Of a stretch of DNA of 64,000 nucleotides, positions 40,925-49,514 are shown piece after piece; the stretch's first letter is position 1, and each line of letters opens with the position of its first letter. The notes below the pieces were generated by a model. That model was not told the origin of the DNA and made no database searches. It was given only the letters and a program-made list of their open reading frames with translations. Both the position numbers and the translations under genes were made by a program. The stretch spans positions 288,860 through 352,859 of the forward strand of contig NZ_JALGBX010000007.1 of NCBI RefSeq assembly GCF_022808175.1, given 5' to 3'. The stretch is from Streptomyces sp. AP-93 (lineage in GTDB: Bacteria; Actinomycetota; Actinomycetes; Streptomycetales; Streptomycetaceae).

Positions 40925-41533
40925 TCATGCCCGGGGCGGCCGTTCCCATTCCGCGTCGCCGCGCCAGACGGCCCGCCAGCGCGAGGAGCACGCGCTCTGC
41001 AGCCGAAGGTCGGTCACCGGGCCCGTCGGCCCCGAGACCATGACCCCGCAGTGCGCACACAACGTGTACACCCCGTAGCCGTCTCCCCAGCTCAGCGTCC
41101 CGTGGTCGGCCTCGCACACCGGGCAGCCCGGACCGACGTACTCCCGGGTCCGCAGGATCCGCGGCATGACCTCGGCCAGCGGTCCGAGCGGGTGGAACTC
41201 CAGGTTCGGGCACCGCACCAGAGGCCTCGGCTCGGGCGGAACCGGTACGCGGACCCCCGCCCGCTTCTGGAGCCGCCGGGCCTCCTGCCAGGCCAGGATG
41301 CCCGGTACCCACACCTCCCGGGCGGCTTGGAGCTCGTCCACGGCCCGCACCAGCGAATCGGGGTCCCGGGCCGGGTCGCGGGGGATGCCCGCACTGCCCC
41401 GCAGGTGGTGGAAGGTCGCGCGGAGCCCGTACGGGGCGAACTCGGTCAGGCAGGTGCGCAGCGCCGACATCCGCCGGTGGGCCGGCAGCGTGGCGTCGTG
41501 CACGCGGAGCCGGTGCGTGGCGAAGCTGGTCAT
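40925..41533 (-). CDS. Uncharacterised protein with C-terminal zinc-ribbon-like Cys pairs
   Basis: A 202-residue soluble protein I cannot assign to a named family. It has a helical N-terminal half with 'LVRAVDELQAAREVWVPGIL', then a Cys-x2-Cys pair 'CPVC' (137-140) and another 'CAHC' (159-162) spaced 18 residues apart, consistent with a treble-clef or zinc-ribbon knuckle. An extra 'RCPNLEF' lies before them. No enzyme motif is evident. It converges on davB. The start at 41533 is the most upstream ATG; no strong ribosome-binding site is visible. A regulatory or nucleic-acid-associated role is possible but unproven. Confidence 0.6.
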   Translation of the reverse strand: MTSFATHRLRVHDATLPAHRRMSALRTCLTEFAPYGLRATFHHLRGSAGIPRDPARDPDSLVRAVDELQAAREVWVPGILAWQEARRLQKRAGVRVPVPPEPRPLVRCPNLEFHPLGPLAEVMPRILRTREYVGPGCPVCEADHGTLSWGDGYGVYTLCAHCGVMVSGPTGPVTDLRLQSACSSRWRAVWRGDAEWERPPRA

Positions 41534-41576
41534 GGGCCGAGCCTAGACAAGCGTGCTCGCGGCACGCACCGGGGTT

Positions 41577-42227
41577 TCAGCCCGTAGGCGTCAGCAGGCA
41601 GCGCCCGACCAGGCCGACCCCCGCGTCGAGGGACTCGGCGAACTCCTCCGCCAGGTCGGGGGAGCGCCGCAGCGACCAGAGCAGGCGGGCCGAGGCCCAG
41701 GCCCCCGCGCGGGCCCGGTCCAGGCTCCAGGCGCCGAGCAGGTGCGTCAGCGGGTCCGCGATCTCCAGCAGGTCCGGGCCCGGCATCAGGTCCTCCCGGA
41801 TGTGCTCCTCCAGGGAGACCAGGGTGTCACCGACCCGGTCGAAGTCCGCTTCGAGCGCGGCCGGCTCGCAGTCCAGCGAGCGGCAGGTGGCGACCACCGC
41901 CAGTGCCAGGTCGTGGCCGATGTGCGCGTTGATCCCGGCCAGCGCGTGCTGGAGCGGCCGGATCCCGGGATGGCGGCGGTACTGGAGGAGCGGCCGCCAG
42001 CACGCCGGGGCCCGGTCGGCCTCCACCGCCGTCAGGTAGCGCTCGGCGAAGCGGACGCTGAGGGCTTCCGCCCGGCGGGGCGAGGGGAACGCGCCGTGCG
42101 CGATCCCCTCGTGCAGGGTCTGCGTCACCGTGAGGTACACCCGGTTGAAGACGGCGACGCCGTCCCGCTCGGGGAGCCGCTCGTCCAGGGCGCGCATCCG
42201 CGCCAGCACCGCTTCCATGGGGACCAT
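41577..42227 (-). CDS. DUF5995-like conserved protein
   Basis: A 216-residue, mostly helical soluble protein. The segment 'HALAGINAHIGHDLALAVV' is the hallmark of the DUF5995 family common in actinobacteria, whose function is not known. Two in-frame ATGs are possible: 42227 and 42218, the second giving 'MEAVLARMRALDERLP'. Neither has a convincing Shine-Dalgarno. The His and Asn residues in 'INAHIGHD' could suggest metal binding, but no partner acidic motif is certain. Neighbours are a zinc-ribbon protein downstream and a uracil permease upstream, on the same strand, without evident functional link. Confidence 0.65.
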   Translation of the reverse strand: MVPMEAVLARMRALDERLPERDGVAVFNRVYLTVTQTLHEGIAHGAFPSPRRAEALSVRFAERYLTAVEADRAPACWRPLLQYRRHPGIRPLQHALAGINAHIGHDLALAVVATCRSLDCEPAALEADFDRVGDTLVSLEEHIREDLMPGPDLLEIADPLTHLLGAWSLDRARAGAWASARLLWSLRRSPDLAEEFAESLDAGVGLVGRCLLTPTG

Positions 42228-42303
42228 GGGACGCAGCGTCGCAGCCGCGGGCCGGGATCAGGGGAACTTGGCCGTACGCTTCGCCGGTTCGGGCGAAACT
42301 CCG

Positions 42304-43728
42304 TCAACCCCGCTTGTCGCCGGGCTCCCCGGCCGGGCTCCCGTCCGTCTCGTCGTACGCCGAGGTCCCCGAGTCCAGCAGCGGTTCCTGCTGTTTCAGG
42401 TGGGCCGGCGCGAAGTACCGCAGCGCGTGGTAGCCCGTGATCACGACGATCGTGCCGAGCGCGATCCCGCCCAGCTCGAAGCTGTCGCCGATGTTCAGCT
42501 CGACCCCGCCGACGCCGATGATGATGCCCGCCGCGGCCGGCACCAGGTTCAGCGGATTGCGCAGGTCCACCCGGCCGTTGATCCAGATCTGCGCGCCGAG
42601 CAGGCCGATCATGCCGTACAGGATCACGGTGATCCCGCCCAGCACCCCGCCGGGGATCGCGGCGACGACCGCGCCGAACTTCGGGCACAGGCCGAAGAGG
42701 AGGGCGAAGCCGGCCGCCGCCCAGTAGGCCGCCGTGGAGTAGACGCGGGTGGCGGCCATGACGCCGATGTTCTCGGAGTACGTGGTGTTCGGCGGGCCGC
42801 CCACCGCCGTGGACAGCATCGACGCGGCGCCGTCGGCGGCGATGGCCGTGCCGAGCTTGTCGTCGAGCGGGTCGCCCGTCATCTCGCCGACGGCCTTGAT
42901 GTGACCGGCGTTCTCCGCGATCAGCGCGATGACCACCGGCAGCGCGATCAGGATCGCCGACCACTCGAAGGCCGGCGCGTGGAAGGTCGGCAGCCCGACC
43001 CAGTCGGCCTTGGCGACCCCCGACAGGTCGAGCCGCCAGTGATCCACCGCCTCGGGACCGCCCACCGTCGAGTGGATCTTGCCGAAGACGAGGTCGAAGA
43101 CCCAGGAGATGCCGTACCCGAAGATCAGGCCGAGGAAGATCGCGATCCGCGACCAGAAGCCCCGCAGGCAGACCACGGCCAGCCCGGTGAACAGCATCGT
43201 CAGCAGGGCCGTCCACTGGTCCTGCGGCCAGTACGTGGAGGCCGTCACGGGCGCCAGGTTGAAGCCGATCAGCATCACGACCGCGCCCGTCACCACCGGC
43301 GGCATCGCCGCGTGGATGATCCGCGCCCCGAACCGCTGGACCGCCAGCCCCGCGAGGAACAGTGCCGCGCCGACCACGAAGACCGCGCCCGTGACGACCG
43401 CGCTGTCCCCGCCGCCCGCCCGGATCGCCGCCGCGACGCCCACGAAGGAGAGCGAGCAGCCCAGGTACGAGGGGACCCGCCCGCGGGTCGCCAGCAGGAA
43501 GATGACGGTGGCGACACCGGACATCATGATGGCGAGGTTCGGGTCCAGTCCCATCAGGACCGGCGCCACGAAGCTCGCCCCGAACATCGCCACGACGTGC
43601 TGGGCACCCAGCCCGGCGGTCCGCGGCCACGACAGCCGCTCGTCCGGCCGCACCACCGCGCCGGGGGCGGGGGTCCGCCCGTCTCCGTGCAGGGTCCAGC
43701 GCACGCCGAGGCCCATGTTCCACCGCAT
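42304..43728 (-). CDS. Uracil/xanthine permease (NCS2 family)
   Basis: A 474-residue nucleobase:cation symporter with about 14 helices. Signature segments are 'GLGAQHVVAMFGASFVAPVL' (the QH motif of helix 1), 'AENAGHIKAVGEMTG' (the conserved Glu of helix 8) and 'GGPPNTTYSENIGVMAATRV' (helix 10 motif). The NTTY-ENIG form is that of uracil permeases such as UraA. ATG at 43728 gives the usual length; the open frame begins 25 codons earlier without support. No regulatory gene is adjacent. It probably salvages uracil or related pyrimidines. Confidence 0.88.
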   Translation of the reverse strand: MRWNMGLGVRWTLHGDGRTPAPGAVVRPDERLSWPRTAGLGAQHVVAMFGASFVAPVLMGLDPNLAIMMSGVATVIFLLATRGRVPSYLGCSLSFVGVAAAIRAGGGDSAVVTGAVFVVGAALFLAGLAVQRFGARIIHAAMPPVVTGAVVMLIGFNLAPVTASTYWPQDQWTALLTMLFTGLAVVCLRGFWSRIAIFLGLIFGYGISWVFDLVFGKIHSTVGGPEAVDHWRLDLSGVAKADWVGLPTFHAPAFEWSAILIALPVVIALIAENAGHIKAVGEMTGDPLDDKLGTAIAADGAASMLSTAVGGPPNTTYSENIGVMAATRVYSTAAYWAAAGFALLFGLCPKFGAVVAAIPGGVLGGITVILYGMIGLLGAQIWINGRVDLRNPLNLVPAAAGIIIGVGGVELNIGDSFELGGIALGTIVVITGYHALRYFAPAHLKQQEPLLDSGTSAYDETDGSPAGEPGDKRG

Positions 43729-43804
43729 TTCGTTCGTTCTTCGTTCTTCGTCGTTCGCCGGGAGGGTGGTCACGCTACGAGGCCGTAGGTGACCAGGCGA
43801 CATA

Positions 43805-45022
43805 TTACGGCCGGATAGGTGCGGGTTCGTCCCGGTTGGCGGGTGAGACCCCCGCCGCCACCGGCCGCTGCTGCAGTACGGTCGCCCCCACGATCAGCGC
43901 GAACGACAGCAGCGTGACCAGCCCGAACGACACCACCAGCGAGGTCGCGTCGGCCACCGCGCCGATCGCCGACGGGGCGATCAGCCCCGAGGTGTACGTG
44001 ATCGTCGCGACACCGGCGATGGCCTGCGCCGGGGCCGGACCGCTGCGTGCTGCCGCAGCGAAGGCCAGCGGAACCACGACCGCGATGCCGAGGCCGATCA
44101 GTCCGAATCCGGCCAGGGCCGCGGCCGGATGGTGGACCGCGACCACGAGCAGCCCGCCCGTGGTGGCCAGGGCGCCGCCCACGCGGACGGTGCGTACGGC
44201 CCCGAACCGGTCCACGACCTTGTCCCCGGCCAGCCGGGCGAGGGCCATCGTCAGCGCGAAGGCGGTGGTCGAGGCGGCCGCGAGGCCGGCGTCCGTGTGC
44301 AGCACGTCCCGCAGGTACACCGCGGACCAGTCCAGGCTCGCGCCCTCCGCGAAGACCGCGCAGAATCCGATCGCACCGATGAACAGTGCGGACTTCGGGG
44401 GCAGGGCGAAGTGCGGCGGCGCCTCCTCCCCGCCGGTGTCGGTGCGCAGGTCCAGGACGCCCCGTACGGCGATCAGCCCGGCCAGCGTCAGGGCGAGCGC
44501 GGCGATCAGGTGGTGCACGCGGGCGTCGGTACCGGTGTGCGCGGCGAGCGTGCCGAGGGCCGAGCCGATCAGGGCGCCCACGCTCCACATGCCGTGCAGC
44601 GAGGACATGATCGAGCGCTTCAGCCGGTTCTCGGTCTCCACGCCCAGCGCGTTCATCGCCACGTCCGACATGCCGGCGGTGGCCCCGTAGACGAAGAGCA
44701 CGAAGCAGAGCGTCCACAGGTTCGGGGCGAGGCTCGGCAGGATGAGGGCGAGCGTCCACAGGCTCAGCAGCATCCGCAGGGCGGTGCGCGCGCCGAACCG
44801 GTGGTTGATGCGCCCGGCCAGGGGCATCGTGAGCGCTGCGCCGAGCGCGGGGAAGGCGAGGGCCAGGCCCAGGGTGCCGGCGCTGAGCTGCGCGTGGTCC
44901 TGGATCCAGGGGATGCGGGTGGCGAAGGAGCCGGTGACCGCGCCGTGTGCGCAGAAGACGCCGGCGATGGCGAAGCGGGCATGGCGCAGTCGCGCCGGGC
45001 TGAGGTCGGTTTCCCCGGTCAT
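43805..45022 (-). CDS. MFS transporter (YbjJ/inner-membrane sugar-type)
   Basis: A 405-residue 12-helix transporter. The first helix is followed by 'GSFATRIPWIQDHAQLSAGTLG', typical of the YbjJ-like MFS group. The loop 2-3 signature appears as 'GRINHRFGARTAL'. Substrate unknown. The gene is divergent from a ROK repressor, and a perfect palindrome lies in the 54-nt gap, so the pair behaves as a regulator-transporter module. The ROK protein would probably repress both. Confidence 0.85.
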   Translation of the reverse strand: MTGETDLSPARLRHARFAIAGVFCAHGAVTGSFATRIPWIQDHAQLSAGTLGLALAFPALGAALTMPLAGRINHRFGARTALRMLLSLWTLALILPSLAPNLWTLCFVLFVYGATAGMSDVAMNALGVETENRLKRSIMSSLHGMWSVGALIGSALGTLAAHTGTDARVHHLIAALALTLAGLIAVRGVLDLRTDTGGEEAPPHFALPPKSALFIGAIGFCAVFAEGASLDWSAVYLRDVLHTDAGLAAASTTAFALTMALARLAGDKVVDRFGAVRTVRVGGALATTGGLLVVAVHHPAAALAGFGLIGLGIAVVVPLAFAAAARSGPAPAQAIAGVATITYTSGLIAPSAIGAVADATSLVVSFGLVTLLSFALIVGATVLQQRPVAAGVSPANRDEPAPIRP

Positions 45023-45030
45023 GCCCCGTA

Positions 45031-45057
45031 AACTATCAGGGACCCTGCCTGATAGTT
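45031..45057. promoter_or_regulatory. Palindromic operator between MFS and ROK genes
   Basis: AACTATCAGG-N7-CCTGATAGTT is a perfect 10-bp inverted repeat with a 7-nt spacer, centred in the 54-nt gap between the divergent MFS (45022) and ROK (45077) starts. ROK repressors typically bind such dyads. The second arm ends in TATAGTTA-like sequence overlapping where the ROK -10 should be. Confidence 0.7.
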
Positions 45058-45076
45058 AGTCGCCGGAACTCCTAGG

Positions 45077-46255
45077 ATGGGCGCCGTGACTCCTGCCAAG
45101 GCCCTGACCTCCACCCCTCGCGCCGCGTCCCCCGCTCCGTCCCCCGCCTCGCCGAGCACGGCCCGGGCCATCAACGACCGGCTCGCCCTCCAGCTCCTCC
45201 AGGAGGAGGGCCCGCTGACGGCCCCCCAGCTCAAGGAGCTGACCGGCCTGTCCCGCCCCTCCGTCGCGGACCTCGTGGAACGGCTCACCGGAGCCGGACT
45301 GATCGAGGTCGTCGGGGAATCCGGCGAACAGCGGCGCGGACCCAACGCCAAGCTCTACGGAATCGTCGCGCGGCGGGCGTACCTCGCGGCGCTCGACGTA
45401 CGGACGGACAGCGCCACGGCGGTCGTCGCCGACCTCCTCGGCCGGCCGCTTGCGCAGGCGGCCCTGCCGGTGGACGCCGTGGACGAGGCGGTGGACCGAC
45501 TGGAGGAGCTCGCCTCGGAGGCGGGCGCCGACCGGCTCCACACGGTGGTGATCGGAGCGCCGGGGCTGGTGGCCCCGGGCACCGGAGAGCTCCGCGACAC
45601 CGCAGGACTGCCCGCCTGGCACCGGGACCTGGTGGCGGCGGTGCAGCGGCGGCTGCCCGCGGTGGTCGTGGTGGAGAACGAGACCAACCTGGCGGCCCTG
45701 GCCGAGCAGCGGGTCGGCGCGGCCCGGGACCTGGAGTCCTTCGTGCTGCTGTGGCTCGGCGAAGGGGTCGGCGCCGCGGTGGTCCTGGACGGGCGGCTGC
45801 GCCGGGGCGCCTCCGGCGGAGCGGGGGAGATCGGCTTCCTGCGGGTGCCCGGGACGGGCGGCCTGCCGTCGGCCACGAACTGCGACGGCGGCTTCCACGA
45901 GCTGGCCGGGCGGGCCGGGGTGGCCGCGCTCGCCGCGGGCCACGGCTTCGACGGGCCGGTCGAGGCGGCCGTCGCGGGCGCCGCCGGACCGGCGTTCCTC
46001 GACGCCCTGGCCGACCGGCTGGCCCTCGGGGCGGCGGCCGTCGCGGCGATCCTGGACCCCGGCTGCGTCGTGCTCGGCGGGGAAATCGGCCGCGCGGGCG
46101 GACCCGCCCTCGCGGCCCGGGTGGCCGGCCGCCTCACCGCCCTGAGCCCGGTCCCGACCGAGGTCCGCGCCAGTACCCTCGGCGACCCGGCGGTGCTCAC
46201 GGGGGCGCGGCTCGCCGCCCGCGAGTCGGCGCAGTCCGTCCTGTTCACGGCCTGA
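45077..46255 (+). CDS. ROK-family transcriptional regulator
   Basis: A 392-residue NagC/XylR-type repressor. An N-terminal winged helix-turn-helix (about 30-85, 'LTAPQLKELTGLSRPSVADLVERL') is joined to a ROK sugar-kinase-like domain starting at 'YLAALDVRTDSATAVVAD'. The ROK domain keeps 'VENETNLAALAEQ' and 'GVGAAVVLDGRLRRGASGGAGEIGFL'. The zinc-binding Cys cluster of active sugar kinases (CxCGxxGC) is absent ('ATNCDGGFHE'), so it is a regulator, not a kinase. Start at ATG 45077; GTG 45086 is an alternative. It is divergent from the MFS gene and probably autoregulates through the palindrome at 45031. Confidence 0.85.
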   Translation: MGAVTPAKALTSTPRAASPAPSPASPSTARAINDRLALQLLQEEGPLTAPQLKELTGLSRPSVADLVERLTGAGLIEVVGESGEQRRGPNAKLYGIVARRAYLAALDVRTDSATAVVADLLGRPLAQAALPVDAVDEAVDRLEELASEAGADRLHTVVIGAPGLVAPGTGELRDTAGLPAWHRDLVAAVQRRLPAVVVVENETNLAALAEQRVGAARDLESFVLLWLGEGVGAAVVLDGRLRRGASGGAGEIGFLRVPGTGGLPSATNCDGGFHELAGRAGVAALAAGHGFDGPVEAAVAGAAGPAFLDALADRLALGAAAVAAILDPGCVVLGGEIGRAGGPALAARVAGRLTALSPVPTEVRASTLGDPAVLTGARLAARESAQSVLFTA

Positions 46256-46326
46256 GGGTCACGGCGCCGCCGCGGACGAACCCGGCGTACGCCTTGCCGG
46301 CCATCACCGGTCGGTCCGGGGAGCGC

Positions 46327-46360
46327 GAGGACCCGGTGGCCGCCGGGCCACCGGGTCCTC
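46327..46360. terminator. Bidirectional terminator between ROK and chitinase genes
   Basis: A perfect 15-bp stem (GAGGACCCGGTGGCC and its complement) with a GCCG loop lies in the 140-nt gap between the convergent ROK and chitinase genes. Confidence 0.8.
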
Positions 46361-46395
46361 ACATCTCTTCGCCTACGCGGTCACCCCGTGGGGTG

Positions 46396-48759
46396 TCAGC
46401 AGGCGCCCTGGTCCTTCCAGACGCCCCACTCACCGGTGGTGCCGGGCGTTTCGTTCTGCGTCCACCACTGGGCCTTCCAGTTGCGGCCCTGGTGGGAGAC
46501 GACGTTGCCGCTGTTGTAGACCGTGCCCGCCACGTACGCCGGGTTGGTGCACGCACCGCCCGTCGGAGGCGTGGTGGTGGGAGGGGTCGTGGTCGGCGGG
46601 GTCGTCGTGGGCGGGATGGTGGTCGGCGGGGTGGTGGTGCCGCCCGGCTGGACCACGGTGACGCCGCGCGCCAGGTCACCGGCGAGCGCGTACGTCGTGC
46701 CGGAGATGTTCACCGTCCAGTTGGAGGGCGTGGAGACCGGCAGGTAGTAGTTGAAGGCCAGGTCGACCGAGGCGCCCGGGGCCAGCGTCTGCCACGCCGG
46801 GAGCTTCAGCGAGACCCGGTGGAAGTCGCCCTTCAGACCGCCGACGTTGCTGCCGGTGTGGTCGCTCTTGATCACCTTGGTGCCGAAGCCCGACTGGTCC
46901 GAGGCGTTGGCCGGGGACGCGGTCGCGTAGTCGAACTGGAACTCGGTGCCACCCGGCAGGGTCGCCGTGGTGTTGTTGGTGATCTTGAGCTTCGGGGTGA
47001 TCGGGTAGTTCGAGTCGCCGAGCTTGAACTCGGTGAACTCGGTCTTGATGTCCACGGCCTGCGTCGGCAGCGCGGTGTTGGACTTCTTGGCGCCGTACGG
47101 GGAGGCGGCCTTGAACTTGTCGTACATCAGGGAGGTGAGCGTGTCGCCCATCTCGTACTGGCCCTTGGCGGCGTTCCAGCTGTAGTCGCCCGCCATCTCC
47201 CAGACCATGGTGCCGCCGATGCCGCGGTCGATCACGTAGTCGGCCTTGGCCGCCACCGACTGCTCGTCCTCCGTGGAGAGGAAGACCTTCTTCTGCGCGT
47301 TCCACAGCCACGGCGCGACCAGGGTCGAGTCGTACTTGCGGGCGTAGGTGCCGGTCAGCGTGGTGTTCGCGGGGAAGCCGTACTTGGTGACGTAGTCGCC
47401 GACGATCCCCTTCTCCAGGTTCTTGGCGTGCCACATCGGGTTGGAACCGGCCGGCGACTCGACGCCGTTGGTGTCCTTGTCGTGCCACAGGTTGTCGATG
47501 CCGACCGCGCCGTCACCGCACTTGGTCAGACCCGCGCCGGCCGGGCAGGTGGTCGCGGAGGCCTTGCCCCACAGACCGTCGGTGCCGCCCTGGACGTTCT
47601 TGTGGCCGCGGGTGTAGTACGGCAGGCCGATGTTGATGCGGCCGGCCGGCATGGAGCCGCGGAAGTAGTGGTAGGCCCAGTCGGTGTTGAGGTAGCCGAT
47701 GTTCCCGTACTGGGAGCTGCCGTACACGTTCGCGGCGGCGAGCTCGGCGTCCTTGCCGTCGTCGAAGAGCGAGGCGTTGGGGCCGACGTACTCGTTCCAC
47801 GCACCGTGCAGGTCGTAGGACATGATGTTGACGTAGTCCAGATACTTCTGCATCTGGAAGGTCTCCATGCCGCGCAGCAGGTAGCCGGAGGAGGGGGCGG
47901 CGACGGTCAGCAGGTAGTGCTTGCCGTCGGTGGCGCCGGCCCGGTCCAGCTTCTCGCGCAGACTCTTCATGAGGGCGTCGTAGCCCTTGACCAGACCGGC
48001 GCGGCGGGCGTTGGCCAGCTGCCAGTCCAGCGGGTTGCCGGCGTCCTTCATGGTGGTCGGGTACTCGTAGTCGATGTCGACGCCGTTGAACCCGTACTTG
48101 CGGATGAACTCGACCGAGGAGTCCGCGAAGGTGTCGATGCCGGCCTGGTTGACCGAGCCGTCGGCGTTGGTGGCCATCGAGTAGAAGCCGCCCGACGCGA
48201 CGCGGTTGCCGTCGTCGCCGAAGTAGCCGCCGGTCTCCGCCCAGCCGCCGACCGAGATCAGCGTCTTGACGTTCGGGTTCTGCTTCTTGAATTTGTTCAG
48301 CAGATTGAAATTGCCCTTGTAAGGGAGGGCGGGGTCCATCTCGGCGCCCGCGACACCCGGCCAGGTCATCCCGGTGGCGGAGTTGTTCGCGTTGTCGGCG
48401 CCGACGGAGATCTTGTTGTCGCCGCCCACGTGGGCGAAGGCGTAGTTCAGGTGCGTGACCTTGGACCACGGGATGTTGTGGGGCAGGTAGGCGGGCGTGC
48501 CGTCCTTGCCCGTGCGCCAGCCCGTGAAGTAGCCGATGACGCGGCGCTGGTGGTCGGCGCCCATCTTCTCGCGGCCCTCGGTGTCGTACACCGAGCAGTA
48601 CGGGACGTCAACGCCCGCGGTCTTGTACAGACCGTCGGGGCGACAGGACTCGTTGTCGGCGGCGTGCGAGACGCCCGTCGAGAGCCCGGCCACCAACAGA
48701 CCGGCGATTGCGGCGCCGGACGTCAGGAGCATGGCTCTCGTCTTGGTGGGGGACAGCAT
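46396..48759 (-). CDS. Secreted GH18 chitinase with C-terminal carbohydrate-binding domains
   Basis: A 787-residue exported chitinase. A Sec signal peptide ends near residue 33 ('GVSHA|ADNE'). The GH18 TIM barrel (about 70-540) has the catalytic 'GVDIDYEYP' with acid Glu232, 'ISVGGW' and '[11 protein letters not shown]'. A beta-sandwich domain (about 560-690) resembles the CBM2/fibronectin-like domain of Streptomyces chitinases. A Thr/Pro linker ('[15 protein letters not shown]') joins a CBM5/12-type domain ending '[12 protein letters not shown]'. An AGGAGG ribosome-binding site precedes ATG 48759. Its promoter contains the two 12-bp chi direct repeats, which in Streptomyces mediate chitin/GlcNAc control including DasR. 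Confidence 0.92.
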   Translation of the reverse strand: MLSPTKTRAMLLTSGAAIAGLLVAGLSTGVSHAADNESCRPDGLYKTAGVDVPYCSVYDTEGREKMGADHQRRVIGYFTGWRTGKDGTPAYLPHNIPWSKVTHLNYAFAHVGGDNKISVGADNANNSATGMTWPGVAGAEMDPALPYKGNFNLLNKFKKQNPNVKTLISVGGWAETGGYFGDDGNRVASGGFYSMATNADGSVNQAGIDTFADSSVEFIRKYGFNGVDIDYEYPTTMKDAGNPLDWQLANARRAGLVKGYDALMKSLREKLDRAGATDGKHYLLTVAAPSSGYLLRGMETFQMQKYLDYVNIMSYDLHGAWNEYVGPNASLFDDGKDAELAAANVYGSSQYGNIGYLNTDWAYHYFRGSMPAGRINIGLPYYTRGHKNVQGGTDGLWGKASATTCPAGAGLTKCGDGAVGIDNLWHDKDTNGVESPAGSNPMWHAKNLEKGIVGDYVTKYGFPANTTLTGTYARKYDSTLVAPWLWNAQKKVFLSTEDEQSVAAKADYVIDRGIGGTMVWEMAGDYSWNAAKGQYEMGDTLTSLMYDKFKAASPYGAKKSNTALPTQAVDIKTEFTEFKLGDSNYPITPKLKITNNTTATLPGGTEFQFDYATASPANASDQSGFGTKVIKSDHTGSNVGGLKGDFHRVSLKLPAWQTLAPGASVDLAFNYYLPVSTPSNWTVNISGTTYALAGDLARGVTVVQPGGTTTPPTTIPPTTTPPTTTPPTTTPPTGGACTNPAYVAGTVYNSGNVVSHQGRNWKAQWWTQNETPGTTGEWGVWKDQGAC

Positions 48760-48871
48760 TGTGCCTCCTGGGGAGGGGAGGATGGCAGGACACAACAGGC
48801 TGAAACGTGGTGCGTGTTGGCCCGTGACGTGCGCACATCTGACGGGCTGTCTCCCGGGGAAGATGAAGGGA

Positions 48872-48913
48872 ACGTTAAGAGGACTAGACCAACCCGTCAA
48901 TAGGTCTGGACCA
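48872..48913 (-). promoter_or_regulatory. Chitinase promoter with 12-bp chi direct repeats
   Basis: On the minus strand, TTGACG (48900-48895) and TAACGT (48877-48872) form a promoter with 17-bp spacing. Two copies of the chi repeat, TGGTCCAGACCT (48913-48902) and TGGTCTAGTCCT (48891-48880), lie 22 bp apart: one upstream of the -35 and one between -35 and -10. This is the known layout of chitin-induced, glucose-repressed Streptomyces chi promoters and of DasR-responsive elements. Confidence 0.78.
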
Positions 48914-48994
48914 AAGTGCGTGATCCGGCAGGGCCCGGCGCAGGCTCGTCGAGGCGTGTGCCGAGGCCTGCACCAGGGCTTGCGTCAAGGGTTT

Positions 48995-49085
48995 CCGGCG
49001 GAAATCCGGCGGACATCCGGTGGGGATCCGGTACGGATCGAGCGCGGATCGAGCGCGCATCGAGCGGGGATCCGGCGGGTATGGG
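48995..49085. repeat. 11-12-bp tandem ATCCGG/GATCGAG units
   Basis: CGGATCGAGCG occurs in tandem at 49034-49044 and 49045-49055, with a variant (CGCATCGAGCG) at 49056-49066. Loosely repeated ATCCGGYG units lie on both sides. This fills much of the roughly 300-nt non-coding stretch between the chitinase promoter and the FMN riboswitch. I see no gene in this stretch. Confidence 0.6.
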
Positions 49086-49216
49086 GCCGGGATCAGCTGG
49101 AGCTGGATGGCGCAATCGGCGCGCTCAAGAATGACCGAATGTGTGACCCAGGCCACATTGACTCACCCGCATGGCCGCCGATCACCCGTGGCACACTGGC
49201 TTCAGTACCAGTAGCA

Positions 49217-49343
49217 GCGCACTCCGGGGTCGGTGTAATTCCGAACCGGCGGTTATAGTCCGCGACCCGTCCGCAGCCAGCGGCCGGTTGACCAGGTGAA
49301 ATTCCTGGACCGACGGTTAAAGTCCGGATGGGAGGCAGTGCGC
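49217..49343 (+). ncRNA. FMN riboswitch (RFN element)
   Basis: A complete RFN aptamer. P1 pairs GCGCACT (49217-49223) with AGTGCGC (49337-49343). Conserved internal blocks are present in order: GGGGTCGGTG, AATTCCGAACCGGCGGT, AGTCCGCGACC, CCAGGTGAAATTCCTGGACCGACGGT, and AAAGTCCGGATGGGAG (the longer one quoted in two overlapping pieces: CCAGGTGAAATTCCTGG and GGACCGACGG). It sits 171 nt upstream of ribD and senses FMN to turn down the rib operon. Confidence 0.93.
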
Positions 49344-49375
49344 GGCGGGCCAGTCACCGGTACGCCGCCGTCGGC

Positions 49376-49417
49376 GGTCCATCGGCACATCCCTCGGGAC
49401 GTGCCGTCGAACGGACC
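49376..49417 (+). promoter_or_regulatory. Riboswitch expression-platform hairpin
   Basis: Between the aptamer and ribD, GGTCC (49376-49380) pairs with GGACC (49413-49417). Inside it GGCAC-TCCC pairs with GGGA-GTGCC with one mismatch. The stem lacks a downstream U-tract, so control through Rho or antitermination of a longer structure, or through translation, is open. Confidence 0.45.
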
Positions 49418-49514
49418 GTGTTCCCGGCCCCGGCGTCCCCGCGTGTGCTACCCGCTTCATCTGTCGTATCCCGACAGGCCCCGGAGTCCGTGCCCGATGA
49501 GGCAGGAGGACCCG

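Noticed and set aside
45077..46255. ROK sugar kinase
   Set aside because: An N-terminal winged helix is present and the zinc-binding Cys cluster needed for kinase activity is missing.
45751..48903. A 1050-codon plus-strand open frame across the ROK gene end and opposite the chitinase
   Set aside because: Runs out of frame through the ROK gene, a strong terminator and antisense to the chitinase; no motifs.
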